From Humibacter sp. RRB41 (GTDB lineage: Bacteria > Actinomycetota > Actinomycetes > Actinomycetales > Microbacteriaceae), in contig NZ_JAKWJQ010000006.1 of assembly GCF_022761015.1 (NCBI RefSeq), positions 145,762 through 209,761 of the forward strand: DNA of 64,000 nucleotides, written 5' to 3'. Below, one piece after another: positions 1 to 7,926 of the stretch. The position numbers were made by a program, and so were the translations under genes. Within the stretch, counting starts at the first letter, position 1; each line of letters starts with the position of its first letter. The notes below the pieces were generated by a model that was not told the DNA's origin, searched no databases, and saw only the letters and a program-made list of their open reading frames with translations.

Positions 1-717
1 CCCGCCGAGGAGGCGTCGAAGATCCTGCCGGGGTGGGCGGACTATCTGCGGAACGCTCCCGACGAGCTGACATCCATTGTGAACTTCGCCAATCCGTTCG
101 CCGGCGGAGTGGATGCCCCGGTGCAGGTGATGGTCGCCTTCGCCGGCGACGACGAGCGGGCGGCCGCCCGCGCGATCGATCCGATCCGCCGACTCGGCAC
201 CGTGATACGTGACGATGTCACGTTGAAGGCGTATTCCGATGTTCTGGTCGACGGTGGAACGCCGCCCGCCGGCATCCGATTCGTCGCTCGGGGTGCATTC
301 GTCGAGGAGACGTCCGTTCCCGACGTGCTGCAGATCCTTCTCGAGGTCGGAGCGTCGGAGCGATCGCCGTTCATCTCGCTGAGGGCTGTCGGCGGGGCGG
401 CGTCGCGGGTAGCAGAGGATGCGACCGCATACGCGTACCGTCAGGCGGAGCTGATGTTCGTCACGAACACGGCGGGCCCCGAGCACGTCGTCGACGCCGC
501 GCGTCCGGCACTGAACGCCATCTGGAAGCGGCTCGCCCCGCACACGAGTGGCGCCTACGCCAACTTCCTCACGACGGCCGCCCCCGAAGACGTTGCGGCC
601 GTCTACCCGCCTGCAACACACCGACGCCTTGCGGCCGTGAAGCGTCACTACGACCCGCGGAACGTCTTCAGCGGCAACCACAACGTGCTGCCTGCAAGTA
701 ATACAACCTTGGAGTGA
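1..717 (+). CDS. FAD-binding oxidoreductase, C-terminal part (BBE domain)
   Basis: This is the 3' part of a gene that starts before the window; the frame is open from base 1 to a TGA at 715-717 (238 codons). The visible protein looks like the substrate-binding half of FAD-linked oxidases of the VAO/PCMH type and ends in a berberine-bridge-like segment, shown by YDPRNVFSGNHNV near the C-terminus. The FAD-binding N-terminal half is off the window, so the substrate cannot be named. The next gene is tRNA-His on the other strand, so this gene probably ends its transcription unit here. The family assignment is fairly safe; the function is not. Confidence 0.75.
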   Translation, partial: PAEEASKILPGWADYLRNAPDELTSIVNFANPFAGGVDAPVQVMVAFAGDDERAAARAIDPIRRLGTVIRDDVTLKAYSDVLVDGGTPPAGIRFVARGAFVEETSVPDVLQILLEVGASERSPFISLRAVGGAASRVAEDATAYAYRQAELMFVTNTAGPEHVVDAARPALNAIWKRLAPHTSGAYANFLTTAAPEDVAAVYPPATHRRLAAVKRHYDPRNVFSGNHNVLPASNTTLE

Positions 718-790
718 TCGCCGCTGTGCGGCTCAACCCCTGCGTCGGCCTCGGCAATTCGAGCCAGCTCGATTGCACTCGGCCTTCCTT

Positions 791-866
791 GGGGTGAGTA
801 ACGGGGCTTGAACCCGCGACCTCCTGGACCACAACCAGGCGCTCTACCAGCTGAGCTATACCCACC
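791..866 (-). tRNA. tRNA-His (anticodon GTG)
   Basis: Read on the minus strand this folds into a full cloverleaf: acceptor GTGGGTA pairs with TACTCAC, the D arm is GCTC/GAGC, the anticodon stem CCTGG/CCAGG holds loop TTGTGGT, and the T arm is GCGGG/CCCGT. The anticodon is GTG. The extra G before the acceptor stem (base 866) faces the C at 793, the G-1:C73 pair that marks histidine tRNAs. CCA is not encoded. It lies just downstream of orn on the same strand. Confidence 0.95.
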
Positions 867-900
867 ATGATGCTCGCGTGCGAACAACCAGACGAGTCTA

Positions 901-1521
901 TTACATGCGAGGGGCCCAGATTTGCACGACCTCGGCCGCGATCTTCTGGCACTGGTCGGACGTAGGTCCGGGTGCGCCGGTGAACACGGCGCGACGGTAG
1001 TAATCGAGCTCTCGAATGGACTCGAGGATGTCGGCCAGCGCACGGTGGCCACCGTTCTTCTCAGGCGCATTGAAGTACACGCGCGGGAACCAGCGTCGGG
1101 CCAGCTCCTTGATCGATGACACGTCGACGTTGCGGTAATGCAGATGTGCGTCGAGGCGCGGCATGTACTTGGCAAGGAACATGCGATCGGTGCCGATGGA
1201 ATTGCCGGCGAGAGGGGCCTTCTGCTCGTTCGGCACGAACTTGAGAATGTACTCCATCACCTCGTACTCGGCCTCGGCGAGACTCTTGCCGTGCGGAATC
1301 TCTTCGATCAGCCCGCTCGTCGTATGCATCTGCCGCACGAAATCGCCCATGTGGTCGAGGGCGCTCTGATCGGGTTTGATGACGATGTCGATGCCCGGAT
1401 CCAACGGCACGAGGTCGAAGTCGGTGATCACGACGGAGATCTCGACGAGTTCGTCGGCTTCGAGGTCGAGCCCCGTCATCTCGCAGTCGATCCAGACCAG
1501 GGCGTCGTTCGCAGTCGGCAT
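901..1521 (-). CDS. orn: Oligoribonuclease
   Basis: Oligoribonuclease is a DEDDh-family 3'-5' exonuclease that removes the last 2-5 nucleotide fragments in RNA decay and also degrades pGpG. The 206-residue protein has the usual family length. The first Exo motif is [10 protein letters not shown] (Asp12, Glu14), the second Asp lies in [10 protein letters not shown], and the [11 protein letters not shown] segment supplies the final His and Asp. A TAGACT box at 1529-1534 lies seven bases before the ATG, with no Shine-Dalgarno sequence, so the mRNA is probably leaderless. tRNA-His follows on the same strand. Confidence 0.97.
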   Translation of the reverse strand: MPTANDALVWIDCEMTGLDLEADELVEISVVITDFDLVPLDPGIDIVIKPDQSALDHMGDFVRQMHTTSGLIEEIPHGKSLAEAEYEVMEYILKFVPNEQKAPLAGNSIGTDRMFLAKYMPRLDAHLHYRNVDVSSIKELARRWFPRVYFNAPEKNGGHRALADILESIRELDYYRRAVFTGAPGPTSDQCQKIAAEVVQIWAPRM

Positions 1522-1528
1522 GCGCGCA

Positions 1529-1534
1529 AGTCTA
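1529..1534 (-). promoter_or_regulatory. -10 box of orn (leaderless)
   Basis: TAGACT on the minus strand ends seven bases before the orn ATG, so transcription should start at or next to the start codon. No clear -35 box is seen. Confidence 0.6.
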
Positions 1535-1597
1535 TCGACGCCCTCCGACGTCGTTGCCGACGGATGCCTGTGCGCAGCCCGCGTGGGGCCGCCGACC

Positions 1598-1603
1598 TAG
1601 ACT
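1598..1603 (+). promoter_or_regulatory. -10 box of the thioredoxin-like gene (leaderless)
   Basis: TAGACT followed by seven bases and the GTG start at 1611. There is no Shine-Dalgarno sequence between them, which supports a leaderless transcript and decides the GTG start. Confidence 0.6.
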
Positions 1604-1610
1604 TCACACC

Positions 1611-1871
1611 GTGGAGTTGCAGCTGTACACATCGGCGTTCTGCGAGCCGTGCATGCAGACCAGGGGAGTGCTCGCCGAAGCCGGGCGCTTGGTCCCTAAT
1701 GCCAGGGTGACCGAGTTCGACGTCGTGCGTTTCGAGGAGCGCGCGCGGGCTGCTGGCATCCGCACGACGCCTACGGTCGTTGTGCTCGACGGTGATGGTG
1801 AAGAGGTCTTCAGGGCTGACGGCGTGCCCAGCCTCGCCCAGGTGCTCGTCGCCGCGGCCAAAGCGGTTTGA
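1611..1871 (+). CDS. Small thioredoxin-like protein
   Basis: An 86-residue thioredoxin-fold protein. A CxxC redox site, CEPC (Cys11 and Cys14), follows the first strand (LYTSAFCEPC), and the cis-proline loop is RTTPTVVV. It is shorter than classical thioredoxin (about 105 residues) and resembles the short thioredoxin/glutaredoxin-like proteins of actinobacteria. The GTG start was chosen because a TAGACT box sits seven bases upstream; an in-frame ATG at 1554 would give 19 extra residues that do not fit the fold. It probably acts as a cytoplasmic disulfide reductase; its partner is unknown. Confidence 0.85.
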   Translation: MELQLYTSAFCEPCMQTRGVLAEAGRLVPNARVTEFDVVRFEERARAAGIRTTPTVVVLDGDGEEVFRADGVPSLAQVLVAAAKAV

Positions 1872-1916
1872 GCGTCGCCCTGCTGTACCCTGGAAGCCGC
1901 TTGAGACAAGCCGGCC

Positions 1917-1992
1917 GCCCCCGTAGCTCAGCGGATAGAGCAGGAGCCTTCTAATCTCTTGGTCGCAGGTTCGATTCCTGCCGGGGGCACCA
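1917..1992 (+). tRNA. tRNA-Arg (anticodon TCT)
   Basis: A 76-base cloverleaf: acceptor GCCCCCG/CGGGGGC, D stem GCTC/GAGC, anticodon loop CTTCTAA (TCT), T arm GCAGG/CCTGC, discriminator A and an encoded CCA at 1990-1992. The anticodon stem GGAGC/TCTCT is weak, with a G-U pair at its base and a C-U mismatch next to the loop. It reads AGA codons, which are rare in this GC-rich genome. Confidence 0.93.
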
Positions 1993-1998
1993 GAACAT

Positions 1999-2889
1999 TC
2001 AGAGCGCCGCGACGTCGAGTCCGAGCCCCTTCAACCGATCGGGATCGGCGAGGATCTCGATCTCGCTGATCGTGTCGCCCGAGAACGTGAACGCCATCAC
2101 GGCGCCGACCTGCGCGTTCAGCTCGATCACGACGCCGGCCGATCCGTTCACCATCGCCGGGTGCAGAATCGCCGCCGACTGGTGGAACTGCTTCGCGTGT
2201 GCTGAGACCGCTGCACGTCCTTGCAGCCGCGTGGTCGCAGCCGGCAGCCCTGTGCCGCCGTCTGACCGCAACACGACGTCGGGTGACAGCAGCGCGAGAA
2301 GGTCGTCGAAGCGACCGGCTCTGGATGCTGCGAAGAAGGCATCCACGATCTCCCGCTGCCTGCCTGTGTCGGTCTCGAGCGTCGTGGCATCCGCGCCGCG
2401 CACTCGTGCCCTCGCTCTGCTCGCCAGCTGACGCGCTGCGGCCGGGCTGCGGTCGAGCATCGAGGCGATGTCGTCGAACGGCACGTCGAACATGTCGTGC
2501 AGCACGAAGGCGAGCCGTTCCGACGGCGTGAGCGCATCCAGCACAACCTGCAGCGCGAGACCGATGGAGTCCGCCAGCACGGCCTCCTCCTCCGGGTTCG
2601 GCCCCCCGAACGCGCTCACGACCGGATCCGAGACGTGCACCTCCAGCGAGTCCTCCCGTCTGGTGCGGCGCGACCGCAGCATGTTCAGGCTCACTCGCGC
2701 CACGATGGTGGTGAGCCAGGCGGAAAGGTTCTCCACTCCATCGGCGTCCGCCCTGCTGAGACGGAGCCACGCCTCCTGCAAGGCGTCGTCGGCATCAGCG
2801 ACCGAACCGAGCACACGATAGGCCACCGAGCGCAGCCGCGGCCTGTTCTGCTCGAAGCCGTCCGCGAGCCATTGCCTGTCGTCGGTCAT
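1999..2889 (-). CDS. ECF sigma factor of the ECF41 (SigJ-like) type
   Basis: A 296-residue sigma factor. Region 2 is near residues 10-75 (DADDALQEAWLRLSRAD) and region 4 near 110-165 (LTPSERLAFVLHDMF, SMLDRSPAAARQLASRARAR). A C-terminal SnoaL-like domain of about 120 residues follows. This fused domain defines the ECF41 group, where it tunes sigma activity in place of an anti-sigma factor. DPDRL near the end corresponds to the NPDKL-type motif of the group; I do not see the linker WLPEP motif. A good Shine-Dalgarno sequence (GAAGGAG) precedes the ATG. It is divergent from a YceI gene, not beside the oxidoreductase-type gene usual for ECF41. Confidence 0.9.
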   Translation of the reverse strand: MTDDRQWLADGFEQNRPRLRSVAYRVLGSVADADDALQEAWLRLSRADADGVENLSAWLTTIVARVSLNMLRSRRTRREDSLEVHVSDPVVSAFGGPNPEEEAVLADSIGLALQVVLDALTPSERLAFVLHDMFDVPFDDIASMLDRSPAAARQLASRARARVRGADATTLETDTGRQREIVDAFFAASRAGRFDDLLALLSPDVVLRSDGGTGLPAATTRLQGRAAVSAHAKQFHQSAAILHPAMVNGSAGVVIELNAQVGAVMAFTFSGDTISEIEILADPDRLKGLGLDVAAL

Positions 2890-2963
2890 CCGTCACACTC
2901 CTTCGTCGAGCCGTGTCGATAGTGATGACACCTGAAATGCAGGCGATGTGACAGGAGACAACC

Positions 2964-3569
2964 ATGCGGACACCGACAGGGCAACAGAGCGCACCGGGCA
3001 ACATCACTTCTCGGGCTGCGGATGTCCCGGCCGTGGTCCGGACGACGGACACGGCTCCGCTGCTCGCGCGCGGTGCGACCGGCCATTGGGACCTCGATGC
3101 CGCTGTCTCGAGCGTGCGGTTCACGACCGGCTTGCTCGGCGGCCTCGTCCCTGTGCGGGGCGGCTTCCGTGATGTCGACGGCCACGTCGAAATCGGAGCG
3201 AACGGTGACGTGACAGGAGGGATGGCCGCGCTGGCGGTATCCGTCGACACGCACAACGCGCGCCGCGACCGACACCTGCGCTCCGCGGCGTTCTTCGATG
3301 TCGAGAACAGCCCCCGCATCGAGTTCGCGGTCGACGGCATACAGCCCTCGCACCGCGGCGTCGCGGTGACCGGGATGCTCACCGTACGCGACATCTCCCG
3401 AGAATTCACCGTCGAAATGAGCGGATCTCTGCTGGGCGAGGCAGAGGTGTGTCTCGACGGCGTCGTGACTCTCGACAGGCGTGAAATCGGCATCACGTGG
3501 AACGCGCTCGGCATGGCATCTGCTGTCGTGACCGTTGCTGTGCACGCCGTGTTCCGCAGACGTGAATGA
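2964..3569 (+). CDS. YceI family protein
   Basis: A 201-residue protein. Residues about 42-195 match the YceI lipid-binding beta-barrel: WDLDAAVSSVRFTT at the start of the barrel, then DRHLRSAAFFDVENSP, the family's hallmark. YceI proteins bind polyisoprenoid or amphipathic molecules and are often induced by stress or alkaline pH. There is no signal peptide, so this copy is probably cytoplasmic, as in many actinobacteria. AGGAGA lies six bases before the ATG. It is divergent from the ECF41 sigma gene across only 74 bases, so joint control is likely but not shown. Confidence 0.88.
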   Translation: MRTPTGQQSAPGNITSRAADVPAVVRTTDTAPLLARGATGHWDLDAAVSSVRFTTGLLGGLVPVRGGFRDVDGHVEIGANGDVTGGMAALAVSVDTHNARRDRHLRSAAFFDVENSPRIEFAVDGIQPSHRGVAVTGMLTVRDISREFTVEMSGSLLGEAEVCLDGVVTLDRREIGITWNALGMASAVVTVAVHAVFRRRE

Positions 3570-3650
3570 CCTGACACATGCTCAGGTCAGTGGCTCGGTC
3601 CACACGGGTTCCATTTATGCTCGTGGCATGCCAACGTCTGAGGCGCATGG

Positions 3651-4214
3651 ATGATCCCGCTCGAATTCGATCGGCCAATGCAGACGCCGCGGCTGACGAT
3701 CAGGCTGATGACCGACGCCGACATCGACGCGATCACGGCACATGAGTCGCGCGCGGATGTCTGCGAATACCTGCTCTACGAGCCCCGCACTCGAGACGAG
3801 GTCGCTGAGAAGATCGCCGACTGGGCGATCCGCACCAGGCTCAGGCGTGACGGGGACTTCCTGCAGCTCGCTGTGGCGTTGAACGACGGGCGCGTCATCG
3901 GCGAGCTGTACTTTTCGCTCGTCAGCGTGGAGCACGAAACCGCAGAGATCGGCTGGGTGCTCAATCCCGACGACCAGGGACGCGGCTACGCGGCCGAGGC
4001 TGCGGCTGCGCTCCTCGACCTCGGCTTCGGGAGAATGCGCTTGCATCGCATCAAGGCGGAGCTCGCTCCCGAGAACACCGCGTCCGTCAGCCTCTGCCTG
4101 AGACTGGGCATGCGCGAGGAGGCGCATTTCGTCGAGGACATGTTCGTGAAGGGGAGTTGGGAGGACACCGGCGTCTATGCGCTGCTCCGCAGGGAGTGGG
4201 AGGCGCAGGCCTGA
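3651..4214 (+). CDS. GNAT family N-acetyltransferase (RimJ/RimL-like)
   Basis: A 187-residue acetyltransferase. It opens with TPRLTIRLMTDADIDAI, the usual RimJ/RimL-like first strand and helix. The acetyl-CoA pyrophosphate loop is DDQGRGYAAEAAAALL, followed by ENTASVSLCLRLGMRE, the family's C-terminal motif. It should transfer acetyl groups to an amine; the substrate could be a protein N-terminus or a small molecule. A possible -10 (TATGCT) lies 30 bases upstream. Neighbours give no further clue. Confidence 0.85.
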   Translation: MIPLEFDRPMQTPRLTIRLMTDADIDAITAHESRADVCEYLLYEPRTRDEVAEKIADWAIRTRLRRDGDFLQLAVALNDGRVIGELYFSLVSVEHETAEIGWVLNPDDQGRGYAAEAAAALLDLGFGRMRLHRIKAELAPENTASVSLCLRLGMREEAHFVEDMFVKGSWEDTGVYALLRREWEAQA

Positions 4215-4292
4215 GTTGCCCCCTGACATCCGGATGTCGCATGTCGGATGCCTGAGGCAGCATTCCTCACGAAGGCAGGCGGGAGGACGCTG

Positions 4293-4913
4293 ATGACCGA
4301 GCGGAATCGGGTCACGCCGATGGGCGAGATCGTCTCGATCCCTCTACGCGGTGCGTGGACGGGCAATCGGGGTCGGCTGCACGAGGGCCACGACATTGTG
4401 CGCTTCCATTCCGGTGCGCTCTGGTTGATCTGCGCCCTCCAGTTCCGCGGGCGCTGGCAGGAGCAGTGGAAACCGCACCATTACACCTTCCTGTTCTTCC
4501 ACGACGAAGCTGTCGCGTTCGCGGCAGGACACCGGCCGTGCGCCGAGTGCCGTCACGGCGCCTATATCGACTACCTGGATGCCTGGACCTCCGAGCTGGG
4601 CGGCCCTCGCCCGTCCGCCGCCCAGGTGAATGCCCGGCTGCACGCCGAGCGTCTTCACCAGGGCACGCACCGTCGGAAGCTCCACGACTCCGCCTGGCGC
4701 GACATCCCGAACGGGGCCTTCGTGCTCGAGAGCGGAACTCCGAAGCTCGTGCTCGACGACCGGCTCGTCGAATGGACGGTGGAGGGCTATAGCGCGGTGA
4801 CCTCCCGACCGCGAAGCGGATCGTCGACACTGATCACACCTCCCTCGACTGCCGCCGTGCTGCGTGCCGGATACCCCGTGCAGATCGACGCCGCAGCGCT
4901 TTCCGCGTCCTGA
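4293..4913 (+). CDS. Conserved hypothetical protein with a Cys-x2-Cys/His motif
   Basis: 206 residues, function not recognised. The ATG at 4293 was preferred over one at 4248 because GGGAGGA lies just ahead of it. Near residue 80 the motif [10 protein letters not shown] resembles the GFRPCKRCRP zinc-binding turn of the Ada methyl-phosphotriester domain; aromatic and His-rich stretches ([14 protein letters not shown]) precede it. A metal-bound or nucleic-acid-related fold is possible, but this rests on one short motif. No signal peptide or membrane segment is seen. It lies 62 bases before nadE, which has its own promoter. Confidence 0.6.
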   Translation: MTERNRVTPMGEIVSIPLRGAWTGNRGRLHEGHDIVRFHSGALWLICALQFRGRWQEQWKPHHYTFLFFHDEAVAFAAGHRPCAECRHGAYIDYLDAWTSELGGPRPSAAQVNARLHAERLHQGTHRRKLHDSAWRDIPNGAFVLESGTPKLVLDDRLVEWTVEGYSAVTSRPRSGSSTLITPPSTAAVLRAGYPVQIDAAALSAS

Positions 4914-4962
4914 CGCTCGCTGATCGAGAACAGCACGTTGCGTGGGCGAAACACGAGCGGAA

Positions 4963-4968
4963 TAGGGT
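4963..4968 (+). promoter_or_regulatory. -10 box of nadE (leaderless)
   Basis: TAGGGT ends seven bases before the nadE ATG at 4976. It decides the start: an in-frame GTG at 4967 lies inside the box. Confidence 0.55.
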
Positions 4969-4975
4969 GCAAGGT

Positions 4976-5797
4976 ATGCGCGAACTTCAGGCGGAGATCA
5001 TCCGCGAGCTCAACGTGAAGGCCACCATCGACCCCGCGGCGGAGGTGGAGGCCAGGGTGTCCTTCCTCGTCGACTACGCACGGGCATCCGCTGCCCGCGG
5101 CTTCGTGCTGGGCATCAGCGGCGGGCAGGATTCTTCACTCACCGGCAAGCTCTGCCAGCTGGCGGCCGAGCGGATGCTGGCTTCCGGCCTCGACGCCGAG
5201 TTCATCGCCGTTCGGCTGCCCTATTCCGTGCAGGCCGACGCGGACGACGCTCAGCTCGCACTGGACTTCATCGGCCCGCAGCACACCATCGAGTTCAACG
5301 TGCAGCGAGGAGTCGACGGCATCGCCGCTGAGTTCGGCGACGCTGCGGGCGAGCCGATCCGCGACTTCACGAAAGGCAATGTCAAGGCCAGAATGCGCAT
5401 GGTCGCCCAGTACGCGATCGCCGGACAGCGCGGGCTCCTCGTGGTCGGCACCGACCATGCGGCCGAGGCGGTGACGGGCTTCTTCACGAAGTACGGCGAC
5501 GGGGGAGTGGACCTCACCCCGATCACCGGGCTCACCAAGAGCCAGGGCAGGCAGCTGCTCGAGTACTTCGGCGCTCCTGCCAGGTTGTACGAGAAGTCGC
5601 CGACCGCAGACTTGCTCGACGACGCTCCAGGTCAGACCGACGAAGACAACCTCGGCGTCAGCTACCGGGACATCGACGCCTACCTCGAGGGGCTCGACGT
5701 CGATGAGGATGTCGCGCAGGCGATCGAGGACAAGTACCTGGCGACCGAGCACAAGCGACGGGTCCCCGCTACGCCGTTCGACTCCTGGTGGCGCTGA
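4976..5797 (+). CDS. nadE: NAD(+) synthetase, ammonia-dependent
   Basis: The enzyme makes NAD from nicotinic acid adenine dinucleotide, ATP and ammonia in the last step of NAD synthesis. The 273-residue protein is the short form without the glutaminase domain. [12 protein letters not shown] (from about residue 46) is the ATP pyrophosphatase loop; [19 protein letters not shown] and KSPTADL are conserved binding segments. Many actinobacteria, including mycobacteria, use the long glutamine-dependent form, so this gene is not the positional counterpart of mycobacterial nadE. A strong hairpin follows at 5829-5868. Confidence 0.96.
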   Translation: MRELQAEIIRELNVKATIDPAAEVEARVSFLVDYARASAARGFVLGISGGQDSSLTGKLCQLAAERMLASGLDAEFIAVRLPYSVQADADDAQLALDFIGPQHTIEFNVQRGVDGIAAEFGDAAGEPIRDFTKGNVKARMRMVAQYAIAGQRGLLVVGTDHAAEAVTGFFTKYGDGGVDLTPITGLTKSQGRQLLEYFGAPARLYEKSPTADLLDDAPGQTDEDNLGVSYRDIDAYLEGLDVDEDVAQAIEDKYLATEHKRRVPATPFDSWWR

Positions 5798-5828
5798 CCA
5801 GCATGATGTGACGAGCATTCGCCGAGAC

Positions 5829-5868
5829 GAGGAAGGGTGCACCGGCAACTTCCGGTGCACCCTTCCTC
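5829..5868. terminator. Bidirectional terminator between nadE and the membrane-protein gene
   Basis: A perfect 17-bp stem (5829-5845 with 5852-5868) and a 6-base loop CAACTT. It sits between two convergent genes (ends at 5797 and 5883), as expected of a shared intrinsic terminator. There is no long T run. Confidence 0.8.
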
Positions 5869-5882
5869 GATCGATCGGGCGC

Positions 5883-6587
5883 TCAGTCCGCGCTGAGCCC
5901 CGTCGGCTTACGTGCCGCGTAGGCGCCGACCGGATCGGAGACGTCGTCGTACGCGCTCAGCACCTCGGTCTTGTCTTTCGCCGGGGCCGGTGCGTCGACC
6001 GCCGCCGTCGGCTTCGTGTCGGAGAACTGTTCGTGGTGCTGCTCGGCAACCCACTGATCCTGCTCGGAGAGCGTGGTCTGCTCGCTCGTCGTGCGCTCGA
6101 AACGCCAGCGCTCGAGGTCCTCGAGGAATAGCCGCCGCGTGCGGCGCGGTTTGTTCTGCCATTCCACGAGTCGGTCGCGGAACTCCACGATGGCCGGTTC
6201 GAGATTGTACCCGTACGTGGCCGAATTACGCTTGAGCTCCGCGAGCTGGTGAGCAGCCCAGTCGGCCGCGACCGCAGCACCCTTGAGGGGCAGCAGACGC
6301 ACCAGAATGTCGGACTGGCCCACGGAACGATCGGAGAGAACCTGCTCACCTGGAGTGAGGGAGTTCCAGACGGATGCCTCGACAGCGGCATCCACGAGGG
6401 CTGCTACGGCTGCGGCCTTCTGTTCACGCTCGGCGCGTGACAGCAGCCCACGGATGGCGCCACGCGCGATCCATGCCGAAAGCAGTCCGGCAACGATGAT
6501 GGACACGAGCAGGACGGCACCGGCGAAGATCACCGGCTGAGCGTCGTGCGACGTGAGCCATTCCCAAAAGTCATTCCACCACTGCAT
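5883..6587 (-). CDS. Membrane-anchored hypothetical protein
   Basis: 234 residues, not recognised. An N-terminal segment rich in Trp (MQWWNDFWEWLTSHD) is followed by one hydrophobic helix near residues 17-40, then a long charged, helical domain and an acidic tail ending in SDPVGAYAARKPTGLSAD. The topology is one membrane anchor with a cytoplasmic domain. The start was chosen because TAGCGT lies seven bases upstream (6595-6600); an open frame extends further but has no support. Confidence 0.65.
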   Translation of the reverse strand: MQWWNDFWEWLTSHDAQPVIFAGAVLLVSIIVAGLLSAWIARGAIRGLLSRAEREQKAAAVAALVDAAVEASVWNSLTPGEQVLSDRSVGQSDILVRLLPLKGAAVAADWAAHQLAELKRNSATYGYNLEPAIVEFRDRLVEWQNKPRRTRRLFLEDLERWRFERTTSEQTTLSEQDQWVAEQHHEQFSDTKPTAAVDAPAPAKDKTEVLSAYDDVSDPVGAYAARKPTGLSAD

Positions 6588-6594
6588 GCAGCGA

Positions 6595-6600
6595 ACGCTA
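6595..6600 (-). promoter_or_regulatory. -10 box of the 5883-6587 gene (leaderless)
   Basis: TAGCGT on the minus strand, seven bases before the ATG at 6587. Confidence 0.45.
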
Positions 6601-6687
6601 CCGGGGCGTATGACCCGTGACGGTGAGGCGTGCCGAGGGGAGTCGGATTCGTCTACCTGCTCCGGCTCCCTCTCGGCGTGCGCGTGC

Positions 6688-7701
6688 TCAGGATGCCGGG
6701 CGCCCGGTCCCGTCGATGGCCAGCGGCTCGATCGCGGCGAGCTCGTCTTCGGTGAGAGGGGCGGCATGCACGGCGGCGATGTTCTGCTCCAGCTGCGCGA
6801 CGCTGGATGCCCCGATCAGCGCGCTCGACACCTGCGGGTGCCGCAGCACCCAAGTGAGCGCAAGCTGGGCCAGGGTCTGTCCCCGCCCGGCCGCGATCTC
6901 GTTCAGTGCCCGAGCGCGTTCCAGGTATTCGCCGGTGATGTTCTCCGCATGCAGAAACACACTGGTGGCAGCACGGGAGTCGTCGGGGATCGACCCGGAG
7001 AGGTAGCGATCGGTCAGCAGACCCTGGTGCAACGGGGAGAAGACGATGGCGCCGACGCCCAGGTCGTCGAGGGTCTCGAGCAGCCCATGCTCGACGTGCC
7101 GGTTGAACATCGAGTAACTCGGCTGGTGGATCAACAGCGGCACGCCTTCGGCCGCCAGGGCCGCCGCGGCAGCCTTGGTCTGCTCTGGGCTGTAGTTGGA
7201 GATTCCCGCGTAGAGGGCCTTGCCCTGGCGCACGGCCGTCGCGAGTGCGCCCATCGTCTCCTCGATCGGCGTCTCCGGGTCGGGACGATGCGAATAGAAG
7301 ATGTCGACGTAGTCGAGTCCGAGGCGGGTCAGCGAACGATCGAGCGACGAGAGCATGTACTTGCGCGAGCCCCATTCGCCATACGGGCCGGGGTGCATGT
7401 AGTACCCGGCCTTCGTCGAGACGATGATCTCGTCGCGGTACGGCGCGAGGTCCTCCGCGAAGATGCGGCCGAAGTTGGTTTCGGCGGAACCGGCGGGCGG
7501 TCCGTAGTTGTTCGCAAGGTCGAAGTGCGTGACGCCGAGATCGAAGGCGCGTCGCACGACAGCACGCTGGGTCTCGACCGGCCGTGTGTCGCCGAAGTTG
7601 TGCCAGAGGCCCAGGGACACGGTCGGAAGGCTCAGCCCGTTTCGTCCGACGCGGCGATAGGCCATCGAGTCGTACCTGTGGGAATCGGCGAGATATGTCA
7701 T
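6688..7701 (-). CDS. Aldo/keto reductase (YghZ / L-glyceraldehyde-3-phosphate reductase type)
   Basis: A 337-residue NADP-dependent oxidoreductase with a TIM-barrel fold. The catalytic set is visible: Asp and Tyr in HFDLANNYGPP, Lys in VSTKAGYYM and His in IFYSHRPDP. The long form with YRRVGRNGLSLPTVSLGLW at the start is typical of the YghZ/GSP69 branch related to the potassium-channel beta subunit; these enzymes reduce small aldehydes such as glyceraldehyde 3-phosphate or methylglyoxal. The physiological substrate here is not known. A TACGAT box inside a palindrome sits six bases upstream of the ATG. Confidence 0.92.
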   Translation of the reverse strand: MTYLADSHRYDSMAYRRVGRNGLSLPTVSLGLWHNFGDTRPVETQRAVVRRAFDLGVTHFDLANNYGPPAGSAETNFGRIFAEDLAPYRDEIIVSTKAGYYMHPGPYGEWGSRKYMLSSLDRSLTRLGLDYVDIFYSHRPDPETPIEETMGALATAVRQGKALYAGISNYSPEQTKAAAAALAAEGVPLLIHQPSYSMFNRHVEHGLLETLDDLGVGAIVFSPLHQGLLTDRYLSGSIPDDSRAATSVFLHAENITGEYLERARALNEIAAGRGQTLAQLALTWVLRHPQVSSALIGASSVAQLEQNIAAVHAAPLTEDELAAIEPLAIDGTGRPAS

Positions 7702-7703
7702 GT

Positions 7704-7718
7704 CTGAATCGTATTCAG
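7704..7718. promoter_or_regulatory. Promoter/operator of the aldo/keto reductase gene
   Basis: The palindrome CTGAAT-CGT-ATTCAG contains on the minus strand the -10 box TACGAT (7708-7713), six bases before the ATG. A repressor bound here would cover the promoter. Confidence 0.4.
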
Positions 7719-7888
7719 CGGTGCGCGCCGCCGCTGATCGACGTGGTGCATCCCTCCCTCCCCAGGAGCGGCTGAGGCGCCGTTGTCCCCGAAGTCGGAC
7801 CCCGGTCCGCCGCGCCGCCGCTCATGTGACGACAGTGGAATCCACGAACCTCGGCTGCCTCGGCTGTCGGGCCGTGATCCACGACCGC

Positions 7889-7906
7889 GACGCGCGATTG
7901 CGCGTC
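7889..7906. promoter_or_regulatory. Perfect hairpin upstream of the ssb ribosome-binding site
   Basis: GACGCGC-GATT-GCGCGTC ends six bases before the AGGAAGG of the SSB gene. It could be an mRNA hairpin or an operator; nothing else supports a choice. Confidence 0.35.
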
Positions 7907-7926
7907 ATTCTCAGGAAGGCACGCTC

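Noticed and set aside
668..952. Minus-strand frame with QEVAGSSPVTHP
   Set aside because: It is a translation of the tRNA-His gene itself, a common artefact.
1928..2770. Open minus-strand frame ending in PPAGIEPATKRLEGS
   Set aside because: The C-terminus is the antisense translation of the tRNA-Arg gene, a common false protein signature, and the rest overlaps the sigma factor in another frame.
2890..2963. A conserved ECF41 promoter in front of the YceI gene
   Set aside because: I could not find a convincing pair of -35/-10 elements of that class in the 74-base gap.
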